Assembly (NCBI GenBank): GCA_035649575.1
Contig: DASRJH010000349.1
Span: 1 to 12,484, forward strand
Direction of reading: 5' to 3'
DNA from: DASVAL01 sp035649575
Lineage (GTDB): Bacteria > Planctomycetota > UBA1135 > UBA2386
Length of the DNA stretch: 12,484 nucleotides
The translations under genes were made by a program, and so were the position numbers. The notes beneath the pieces are model-generated. The model worked only from the letters and a program-made list of their open reading frames with translations, searched no databases and was not told where the DNA came from. Positions 1-5,721 of this stretch are shown here, in pieces; position 1 is the first letter of the stretch; the number at the start of each line of letters is the position of its first letter.

Positions 1-1044
1 CGTCAACGCGCGGCCCGACTCGCTGATCACGTCGGGGTGCGCGATGCCCTTCTCGTCGCACGCCTGCTGCACCGCGAAGACGACGTCGTTCGCGTATTCC
101 TGCAGCGAGTAGTTGGCCGAGCTGTGGAAGTTCGTCTGCGAACCGTCGTAGTCGACCGCGAGACCGCCGCCGACGTCGATGAACTTGAGCCCGGCACCGA
201 GGTCGTGCAGCTCGGCGTAGAAGCGCGTGGCTTCCTTGAGCGCATCCTTGATCGCCCTGATCGCCGTGATCTGGCTGCCGATGTGGAAGTGCAGCAGCTC
301 GAGGCAGTCGAGCATGCCCATGTCGCGCAAACGGTCCGCGACCTGCACGAGCTCGCCGACCGTGAGGCCGAACTTCGACTTCTCGCCACCCGACTCCTGC
401 CACTTGCCCGCGCCGCGGCTCGCGAGCTTCGCGCGCACGCCGATGTGCGGCCGCAGGTCGAAACGCTTGCTGACCGACAGCACGGTCTCGAGCTCGTCGA
501 AGCGGTCGACGACGATGATCGTGTAGAGGCCCATCTTCTGGGCCAGCATCGCGGTCTCGATGTAGCTCGCGTCCTTGTAGCCATTGCAGATGACGAGCCC
601 CTCGGGGTTGGTCATGTGCGCGAGCACGACGAGCAGCTCGGGCTTGCTGCCGGCTTCGAGCCCCAGCGAGTACTCCTTGCCGAAGTCGACGAGCTCCTCG
701 ACCACGTCGCGCTGCTGGTTGACCTTGATCGGGAACACGGGCCGATAACGACCCTTGTAGCCGCATTCGTCGATCGACTTCTTGAACGCGCCGGCCAGCG
801 CCTGGACGCGCAGCTGCAGGATGTCCGAGATGCGCAGCAGCATCGGCAGCTCGATGCCGCGGCTGCGCAGGTCCTCGACCAGCTCGGGCAGCGAGAACTT
901 CGGGCCGTTCTTGCCCATCGGCTGCACGACCAGTTCGCCGCGATCGTTGATCGCGTAGGACTCCCCACCCCACGCCCCCAACTGGTAGAGCTCGACACTG
1001 TCTCGGATGGTCCAGGCGCGAAGTTCTTTCTGCGTTCCGCTCAA
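1..1044 (-). CDS. speA: Biosynthetic arginine decarboxylase, N-terminal part (3' end outside window)
   Basis: PLP-dependent enzyme of the fold-III decarboxylase family; it converts arginine to agmatine, the first step of the agmatine route to putrescine, in the cytoplasm. The frame is open to base 1, giving 348 residues of a family usually about 630-660 long. Seen: the family N-terminal signature WTIRDSVELYQLGAWGGE (residues 11-28), the PLP-lysine segment FPIKVNQQRD (Lys107), the barrel strand HFHIGSQ (252-258), and GGGLAVDYDGS (292-302). No ATG or GTG lies in frame upstream of the conserved N-terminus. The TTG at 1044-1042, preceded by GGAG with 10-nt spacing, is the best start and leaves ten residues before the signature. 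It is divergent from glyA. The pyridoxal and substrate motifs visible are all normal. Family assignment is secure; the start codon is likely rather than certain. Confidence 0.95.
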   Translation of the reverse strand, partial: MSGTQKELRAWTIRDSVELYQLGAWGGESYAINDRGELVVQPMGKNGPKFSLPELVEDLRSRGIELPMLLRISDILQLRVQALAGAFKKSIDECGYKGRYRPVFPIKVNQQRDVVEELVDFGKEYSLGLEAGSKPELLVVLAHMTNPEGLVICNGYKDASYIETAMLAQKMGLYTIIVVDRFDELETVLSVSKRFDLRPHIGVRAKLASRGAGKWQESGGEKSKFGLTVGELVQVADRLRDMGMLDCLELLHFHIGSQITAIRAIKDALKEATRFYAELHDLGAGLKFIDVGGGLAVDYDGSQTNFHSSANYSLQEYANDVVFAVQQACDEKGIAHPDVISESGRALT

Positions 1045-1054
1045 CGTGGGCTGA

Positions 1055-1058
1055 CTCC
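1055..1058 (-). promoter_or_regulatory. Ribosome binding site deciding the TTG start of speA
   Basis: On the minus strand GGAG occupies 1058-1055, ten bases before the TTG at 1044-1042. It supports this rare start codon because no other in-frame start is available near the conserved N-terminus. Confidence 0.5.
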
Positions 1059-1093
1059 GTGGGCTGACACCGGTCGCGCGGCGCCGTGCCCGC

Positions 1094-1112
1094 CGGCCAC
1101 ACCTCGTGGCCG
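1094..1112. repeat. Perfect inverted repeat in the speA-glyA intergenic region
   Basis: CGGCCAC (1094-1100), a 5-base spacer and GTGGCCG (1106-1112) form a perfect 7-bp stem. It lies 50-68 bases upstream of the speA start. No T-run follows on either strand, so it is not an intrinsic terminator. It could be an operator or a leader hairpin of speA. Such short palindromes also arise by chance in GC-rich DNA. The rest of the 218-bp intergenic region shows no promoter I would call. Confidence 0.35.
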
Positions 1113-1262
1113 CCGAGCACTGCTCTCGCGGTCGCGGATTGTGCACCACACGGGACGAACATGCAGGAGCGGTCCACATTTTTTCTCGCGCAACCCGCGC
1201 ACTGGCAGCCGCGGACTCTCTGGTCTCTGGCTGGAACCGGCGAGTCACCGTAAGTTCCCGGT

Positions 1263-2504
1263 GTGAGCAACAGCGAATCCCACTCGAGTCCCCTGCGCGT
1301 CCAGGACCGCGAGGTCGCGGCCTGGCTGCAGCGCGAGGATCGGCGCCAGCAGAACACCCTGACCCTGATCGCTTCCGAGAACCACTGCTCGGCCGCGGTG
1401 CGCGAAGCCTGCGGCAGCCGCATCACGGACAAGTACGCGGAGGGTTACCCGAACCGCCGCTACTACGCGGGCTGCGAAGTCGCCGACGGCATCGAGGAGC
1501 TGGCCCGGCACCGCGCGCTGCAGCTGTTCCAGGGCGCCGAGGACGTCAATGTGCAATCGCACTCGGGCACCACGGCCAACCTCTCGGCCCTGCTCGCCCT
1601 GGCGGGTCCCGGCGGGCGCATCGTCGGCATGGCGCTCAAGGCCGGCGGCCACCTGAGCCACGGCCACGACCGCAGCCACACCGGAATAGTCTTCGCGGCG
1701 CGCCAATACGGGGTCGACACCACGGGCCGCATCGACCTCGACCAGGTCCGCGACCTCGTGCGCGAACACCGCCCGAAGGTCCTCATCGCCGGCGGCAGCA
1801 GCTACAGCCGCAACATCGACTACCGCGCCTTCGCCGCGATCGCGCAGGAGGTCGGCGCCTACCTGATGGCCGACATCGCCCACCCGGCCGGCCTCATGGC
1901 GGCCGGCGTCGTGCCGGGCCCCGTCGGCATCGCCGACGTCGTGACGATGACCACGCACAAGACGCTGCGCGGGCCGCGCGGCGGCATGATCCTCGCCAAG
2001 AAGGCCGTCAGCAAACTCATCAACGCGTCGGTCTTCCCGGGCTCCCAGGGCGGCCCGCTCGTGCACCAGATCGCCGCAAAGGCCGTGGCCTTCGGCGAAG
2101 CCCTGCGGCCCGAGTTCCGCTCCTACCAGGAGAAGGTCAAGGAGAACGCCGCCCACCTGGCCGAATGCTTGATCGGCGAGGGCCTCGACATCGTGACGGG
2201 CGGCACCGACAACCACATCGTGCTCGTCGACCTGCGCAAGGCGGAGATCACGGGAGCCGCGGTCGAGGAACGGGCCCTCGCGGCCGGCCTCTCGGTCAAC
2301 AAGAACGCGATCCCCGGCGACCCGCGCCCCCCCATGGTCACCTCGGGCCTGCGCCTCGGCACCGCAGCCGTGACGACGCGCGGCCTGGGCCGCGATGAAA
2401 TGGCGAAAATCGCCGAGCTCGTCGGCGCGCTCGTGCGGGGGGAGGACCCCGATCGCCTACGGCCCATGGTACAAGGCCTTTGTGAAGCCTTCCCGCTGCC
2501 CTGA
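1263..2504 (+). CDS. glyA: Serine hydroxymethyltransferase
   Basis: Cytoplasmic PLP enzyme that interconverts serine plus tetrahydrofolate with glycine plus 5,10-methylene-tetrahydrofolate, the main source of one-carbon units. Its 413 residues are normal for the bacterial family. Seen: LIASEN (35-40), KYAEGYPNRRYYAGCE (57-72, substrate and folate region), QSHSGTTAN (98-106), GGHLSHG (128-134), ADIAHPAGL (203-211, with the PLP-ring Asp), the Schiff-base motif TTHKTLRGPRGG (Lys233), GGTDNH (313-318) and the C-terminal TSGLRLGT. The start is GTG; an in-frame TAA at 1251-1253 rules out an upstream extension, and the next Met is inside the domain. No clear Shine-Dalgarno precedes it. The forms THKTLRGPRGG and AHPAGL resemble variants I recall from Bacteroidetes-type enzymes more than the E. 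coli one. No catalytic residue appears to be missing. Confidence 0.96.
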   Translation: MSNSESHSSPLRVQDREVAAWLQREDRRQQNTLTLIASENHCSAAVREACGSRITDKYAEGYPNRRYYAGCEVADGIEELARHRALQLFQGAEDVNVQSHSGTTANLSALLALAGPGGRIVGMALKAGGHLSHGHDRSHTGIVFAARQYGVDTTGRIDLDQVRDLVREHRPKVLIAGGSSYSRNIDYRAFAAIAQEVGAYLMADIAHPAGLMAAGVVPGPVGIADVVTMTTHKTLRGPRGGMILAKKAVSKLINASVFPGSQGGPLVHQIAAKAVAFGEALRPEFRSYQEKVKENAAHLAECLIGEGLDIVTGGTDNHIVLVDLRKAEITGAAVEERALAAGLSVNKNAIPGDPRPPMVTSGLRLGTAAVTTRGLGRDEMAKIAELVGALVRGEDPDRLRPMVQGLCEAFPLP

Positions 2505-2563
2505 GGAAGCCGTTCGGTGCCACCGGCCAGAACCTCGGGGCCGACTGCGCGGCCGTAGTTAAG

Positions 2564-3241
2564 ATGCCTCGGTATCTACTGGTGAGCGAACTCCACGACA
2601 AAGCGCCCCCGACCGAGCCGCGAAACCGTGACGCCGTCACCGTCGCCCTGCTCGTCGCGGGCAACCAGCAGGGGCTGCGCCAGCTGCTGGAGGACCACGG
2701 TGGGGTCGTTCGCCTGCGCTTGCTGCGGCAGTTCAACAAGATGCTGGACGATTCGGAGCTCGACGAAGTGATGGGTCTGGCCGCCATCCGGGTGTGGCGG
2801 ACGCAGAGCCGCTTCGATGCCACGTTGGGCACCTTGCGCGCCTGGTTCTTCGTGATCGCGCGCAACTGCGTGCTCACGATGCTCGCCAAACGCCGCAACA
2901 GCCCGCTCGAGCTGTGCGGCAACCTCGACGGGTTCGGCATCGGCGAGCCGCCGGCGCCCACTCCACGCCGCCAGCAATTGCTGGCCGACACGTATGCGTG
3001 TCTCGACGAGCTGCCGCCGATGCAGCGTGCGATCCTTCAGGCGGACCTCGAAGCCGGCGAGGCCGTGGCGGCGCAGGAGTTGGCGCTGCGGCTCAAGACC
3101 TCGGCCAATTCGATCTACGTATCGCGGTTGAAGGGGCGCGAGGCGCTGCGCAAGGCGCTGGCTCGCATCGGGCACTTCGCGGTCGGCGAGTTTCCGGCTG
3201 CGCGTGCCAATCGACGAGAATTCGGAGCCGAAACAGGATGA
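2564..3241 (+). CDS. ECF-type RNA polymerase sigma factor
   Basis: A sigma-70 family alternative sigma factor of the two-domain (ECF) kind, 225 residues; it would direct RNA polymerase to its own promoter set. Region 2 spans about residues 26-112 and includes the core-binding and -10 recognition helix with the family pattern RFDATLGTLRAWFFVIARNC (83-102). Region 4 spans about 139-203, with LDELPPMQRAIL followed by a helix-turn-helix near residues 170-200. No region 3 or long C-terminal extension is seen. The ATG at 2564 has no obvious Shine-Dalgarno; a GTG at residue 7 is an alternative start, and both precede region 2. It starts 59 bp after glyA and overlaps the next gene by 4 bp (ATGA). Translational coupling to a membrane partner suggests it is held inactive at the membrane until a signal arrives. 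The regulon is not identifiable here. Confidence 0.88.
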   Translation: MPRYLLVSELHDKAPPTEPRNRDAVTVALLVAGNQQGLRQLLEDHGGVVRLRLLRQFNKMLDDSELDEVMGLAAIRVWRTQSRFDATLGTLRAWFFVIARNCVLTMLAKRRNSPLELCGNLDGFGIGEPPAPTPRRQQLLADTYACLDELPPMQRAILQADLEAGEAVAAQELALRLKTSANSIYVSRLKGREALRKALARIGHFAVGEFPAARANRREFGAETG

Positions 3242-3993
3242 CTCTGCAAGACGAAAGAATGTGGGCAGAGGTGCTCGAGGCGCACACGCCGAATGCGGCG
3301 GAGATGGCCGAGGCCGAAGCGGAGCTGCAAGCCCTCGGCGATGTGCCGCCGCTTCCGGCTGCGGATGTCGAGGCTTTGGTCGAGCTGGCCACGAATGCGC
3401 CTTCGGTGACGCTCGAAACCCGCGGTGTGGTGGGGACGGTCGCGCGGGCGCGGCGCTTCCGGCAGCCGATTCTCCGGGCTGCGGCAGGAGTGCTGCTGCT
3501 GATGGCCGTGGCGTGGGTCGCGCGGGAGCTAATACTTGCAGAAGGGAAGGACTCCGACCGCAACCTCGACTACGCGACAGCCATCGAGCTTGCCACACAG
3601 CCGGATCGAGACGACAACTACTACGAGAGCGCGTTGAGCCTGATCGTCGATGCTTGTGGCAAGGCAGCCGGGACGCTGCGCTCTCTCGCGAACCAGGACA
3701 AACATCCGACCCTCCGCGAGAAGGCCCTGGTGATCTCGAAGGAGCTCGTGAGGCTGCTCGAGAACGACCCCAGCGTTCGGTCCGGACCCATCGATGGATG
3801 CCTGGTCGAATCCGCCGCGAACGCCGAGGACGAGAATGTAACCGTCGAGGTTCGCGAGAAGGCCCTCGATCACGTGAACGACCTGGCGAAGAGCGGCCTC
3901 ACCGCGATGTTGCTATCACCGCTCGCGGGCGATAAGGCGAAGGAGAAACGCATCGCCAGTATCGACCGCCTCAAGCGCACGCTGCCTCACTGA
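3238..3993 (+). CDS. Single-pass membrane protein, probable anti-sigma factor
   Basis: Predicted 251-residue protein. Residues 1-78 are acidic and cytoplasmic (rich in Glu and Ala). One hydrophobic helix lies at about 79-100 and is preceded by a basic stretch (RARRFRQPILR), consistent with an inside N-terminus. Residues 101-251 would be periplasmic and mostly helical, with two cysteines (140, 188). The ATG overlaps the sigma-factor stop (ATGA), with GGAG ten bases upstream inside the sigma gene. The frame extends further 5' but only as a shadow of the sigma gene. The coupling and topology are those of an ECF anti-sigma factor. However, the HxxxCxxC zinc motif of the common anti-sigma domain is absent and I recognise no other family. 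Function is therefore inferred from context; it could also be an unrelated membrane protein. Confidence 0.75.
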   Translation: MTLQDERMWAEVLEAHTPNAAEMAEAEAELQALGDVPPLPAADVEALVELATNAPSVTLETRGVVGTVARARRFRQPILRAAAGVLLLMAVAWVARELILAEGKDSDRNLDYATAIELATQPDRDDNYYESALSLIVDACGKAAGTLRSLANQDKHPTLREKALVISKELVRLLENDPSVRSGPIDGCLVESAANAEDENVTVEVREKALDHVNDLAKSGLTAMLLSPLAGDKAKEKRIASIDRLKRTLPH

Positions 3994-4020
3994 GTAACTA
4001 CACGCTGCCGCGCTGGACGA

Positions 4021-4353
4021 CTACTTGATCGTACACGCGACTTCTTTCACGTCCGGCGCGTTGAAGCGGGCGCTCCACCACGCACTGATGACCAGCCAGG
4101 TGCCTGTGCCCTTTCCGTCGGAGTCGAGCTGCACGGGGATCTCGATGGTCACTACGGGCGTGCCGCCGCTCACCGTCACCACCACGGTCTGGTTGGCCTT
4201 GGAGCGGTTCTCGTAATTGACCGTGGCCTTCTCTCCACCGGTGAGCGCGCCACCCGGAGTCACAGTCATCGACTGCGCCGCAAGGCTCGTGGTGAACAGC
4301 CCGAAAGCGAGAACCGTGGCTGCGAAGCCACCCGCGTTTCCAAAGAGCATCAT
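4021..4353 (-). CDS. Small secreted beta-rich protein of unknown function
   Basis: 110 residues. It begins MMLFGNAGG and has a Sec-type signal peptide (hydrophobic core at about residues 9-25, likely cleavage after Ala-Gln near residue 27). The mature part of roughly 83 residues is Thr/Val/Gly-rich and alternates strand-like segments (SMTVTPGGAL, ANQTVVVTVSGG, VVTIEIPVQL), like a single Ig-type beta sandwich. It has a single cysteine four residues from the end. The frame is open further upstream, but a strong GGAGG five bases before the first of two adjacent ATGs fixes the start at 4353 (or 4350). It faces the sigma/anti-sigma pair tail to tail with 27 bp between and no visible terminator. 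It is divergent from the membrane protein gene at 4540. I do not recognise a named family; a periplasmic or surface location is likely. Confidence 0.72.
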   Translation of the reverse strand: MMLFGNAGGFAATVLAFGLFTTSLAAQSMTVTPGGALTGGEKATVNYENRSKANQTVVVTVSGGTPVVTIEIPVQLDSDGKGTGTWLVISAWWSARFNAPDVKEVACTIK

Positions 4354-4358
4354 GTCTT

Positions 4359-4363
4359 CCTCC
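4359..4363 (-). promoter_or_regulatory. Strong ribosome binding site (GGAGG) fixing the start of the small secreted protein
   Basis: GGAGG on the minus strand at 4363-4359 is five bases before the ATG at 4353-4351 and eight before the following ATG. It excludes the longer open frame that starts at 4422, which would put 23 charged residues before the signal peptide. Confidence 0.65.
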
Positions 4364-4382
4364 CGGCTGCGCCGGAAATGCC

Positions 4383-4401
4383 CGTATGCAGTTCGCATGC
4401 G
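4383..4401. repeat. Imperfect inverted repeat upstream of the small secreted protein
   Basis: CGTATGC (4383-4389), a 5-base spacer and GCATGCG (4395-4401) can pair over 7 bp with one G-U pair. It lies about 30-48 bases upstream of the minus-strand start, where an operator or 5' leader hairpin could sit. The 186-bp divergent intergenic region otherwise shows no promoter I can call with confidence. Confidence 0.25.
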
Positions 4402-4539
4402 CAGATCGGGCGGATTCCGCACGACCTTGAGGGCCCCCCGGGCCTCTCCCCCGAGCCGCTACGCGCAGATCTCCTTCACATCGAGCGCACGCTGCGTCTC
4501 CCGGTGAGACCAACCTTTCGACCGGTAGCATGCTGCGTG

Positions 4540-5115
4540 ATGGACTGGCCGCACTTCGTCGGGACCCTCGTCAGCTCGCTCGTCACCGCGGCGATCCTCG
4601 CGTGGCTGCTGCGATCGGGGAACCGGTCCCCCAAGCTGGCCGGCGACGCCGTCGAGATCGGTCCATCGCCGGGGGGTCGCGCGCTGCTGATCTTCGCGGG
4701 CCTCGTGCTGCTCGCGATGGCGGGGCTGTTCGTGGCGCTGGTCCTGACCGGCAACGCCGACCCGAAGCTGACGAAGATCTCGTGGCTCGCGGTGCCGATG
4801 TTCGTGGGCCTCGGCGTGCCGACGTTGCTCGAGGCCCGGGTCCGGTTGTGGATGGACAGCGAGGGCCTGCGCGGCCGCACCGCGTTTCGCGGCTGGCGCG
4901 AGGTGCTGTGGCAGGACATCGAGAACGTGCGCTACTCGAAGACCACCTCGTGCATCGTGCTGCGCGACCACCGCGGCGAGACGATCCGCGTGTCGCGGAT
5001 GCACCGCGGCCACAACTGCGTATTCGACGTCCTCGCGGCCAAGGTGCCGCAGGCGAAGTGGGAGCAGGCACTGCGCGACTACGTGGACAAGCACGCCACG
5101 CGCATCAGGACGTGA
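4540..5115 (+). CDS. Membrane protein with bacterial PH-like domain, function unknown
   Basis: 191 residues from the ATG at 4540 (an adjacent in-frame GTG at 4537 is an alternative; the open frame further upstream lacks signals). Hydrophobic helices lie at about 8-24, 47-69 and 80-97. The C-terminal part (about 99-165) reads as strands with the pattern RLWMDSEGLRGRTAFRGWRE, then VLWQDIENVRY, then CIVLRDHRGETIRVS. This is the arrangement of the bacterial PH-like (bPH) domains that follow membrane helices in small proteins of unknown function. The end (166-191) is a basic, amphipathic helix. No catalytic motif is seen. No good Shine-Dalgarno is visible. It is followed by a likely intrinsic terminator, so it appears to be transcribed alone. 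The family call is by pattern only. Confidence 0.72.
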   Translation: MDWPHFVGTLVSSLVTAAILAWLLRSGNRSPKLAGDAVEIGPSPGGRALLIFAGLVLLAMAGLFVALVLTGNADPKLTKISWLAVPMFVGLGVPTLLEARVRLWMDSEGLRGRTAFRGWREVLWQDIENVRYSKTTSCIVLRDHRGETIRVSRMHRGHNCVFDVLAAKVPQAKWEQALRDYVDKHATRIRT

Positions 5116-5160
5116 CGCTCCCGAGCAGGAACGCGCTGCTGCTGACGATCGGGGCGTTTT
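5115..5160 (+). terminator. Likely intrinsic terminator after the PH-like membrane protein gene
   Basis: The bases at 5115-5124 (ACGCTCCCGA) pair with 5149-5157 (TCGGGGCGT) as a 9-bp stem with one bulged T. An inner AGCAG/CTGCT pairing closes the loop further, and TTTT follows at 5157-5160. It begins at the last base of the stop codon of the preceding gene. The T-tract is short, so strength is uncertain. Confidence 0.5.
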
Positions 5161-5178
5161 AGGCAGCGCCCGGCCCTG

Positions 5179-5206
5179 TTACGACGCGCCCGGCGCCGAC
5201 TAGAAT
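5179..5206 (+). promoter_or_regulatory. Possible sigma-70-type promoter for the Cys-rich secreted protein
   Basis: A good -10 box, TAGAAT (5201-5206), lies 16 bp downstream of a weak -35-like TTACGA (5179-5184). Transcription would start near 5213, giving a leader of about 26 bases that contains GGAG (5228-5231), seven bases before the ATG at 5239. The preceding terminator makes a new promoter here plausible. Confidence 0.35.
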
Positions 5207-5238
5207 CGCCGTCCCTCCACGATCTCCGGAGTACACCG

Positions 5239-5718
5239 ATGCGCTTCGATCTGCTCTTCGTTGCCGCGCTTGCCACCGGCCTCTCGCTTCCCGCCCAGTT
5301 CCAGTCCGTCACCATGCAGTCCATCGGCGCCGGATGCAACATCGGTCCGACGGGATGCTGCGCCGTCGTCGGGGGCCCGACGACGCTCACGGCGTCGCTC
5401 GACCCGCTCAACAACCAGCTGCGGCTGAACGTCAACGCGCTCGAGGGTTGTTGCGGTGTCGCGGTGCCGCTGCGCCTGCTTGTCCTCGGCACGCAACCGG
5501 CGTTCGTGCCGTTGCCCGGATTCGGCGGCACGTGCGTGCTGCACGTGGCCCCCGTGGCGCTGTTCGCGACGACGGCGGACCACTTCCTGTTCAACCTGCC
5601 GCCGCTGCCACCGCTGAGCTTTCTCGCGCAGGCCGCGGCCTACATCACCACGCCGTGGCCGGGTCCCGGTGCCGACATCGTGACCTTCACCGACGGGGTC
5701 GCAATCACGCTGCAGTAG
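5239..5718 (+). CDS. Cys-rich secreted protein of planctomycete-like type, function unknown
   Basis: 159 residues. A signal peptide (MRFDLLFVAALATGLSLPAQ, cleavage near residue 20) is followed by a mature domain with six cysteines (33, 40, 41, 71, 72, 99), including two adjacent Cys-Cys pairs. The second half has the order LVLGTQPAF, then PLPGFGGTCVLHV, then FNLPPLPPLSFLAQAAAYI, then FTDGVAITLQ. I associate this 'LG... GC-L-V ... LPP...L..Q..Y' pattern, from memory, with the C-terminal beta domain of many secreted proteins in Planctomycetota and some Myxococcota. GGAG lies seven bases before the ATG. It probably acts at the cell surface or outside the cell; no enzymatic motif is seen. It ends three bases before the stop of the convergent histidine kinase gene. 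Confidence 0.75.
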   Translation: MRFDLLFVAALATGLSLPAQFQSVTMQSIGAGCNIGPTGCCAVVGGPTTLTASLDPLNNQLRLNVNALEGCCGVAVPLRLLVLGTQPAFVPLPGFGGTCVLHVAPVALFATTADHFLFNLPPLPPLSFLAQAAAYITTPWPGPGADIVTFTDGVAITLQ

Positions 5719-5721
5719 CGA

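Noticed and set aside
1232..1256. TGGAAC ... TAAGTT as a glyA promoter
   Set aside because: The spacing is only 13 bp, and an ECF-type reading of GGAAC lacks a -10 at the right distance.
37..1266. Long plus-strand open frame over the arginine decarboxylase gene
   Set aside because: Its translation is low-complexity and has no family motif, while the opposite strand encodes a canonical SpeA with all motifs; it is a GC-rich shadow frame.
2538..2554. GGCCG/CGGCC hairpin between glyA and the sigma gene as a terminator
   Set aside because: Only a 5-bp stem, and it is followed by GTAGTTAAG instead of a T-run; read-through from glyA cannot be excluded or shown.
4429..4447. GC-rich hairpin GAGGGCCC...GGGCCTC in the divergent intergenic region
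   Set aside because: A bulged stem with a 3-base loop and no T-run on either strand; probably a base-composition effect.
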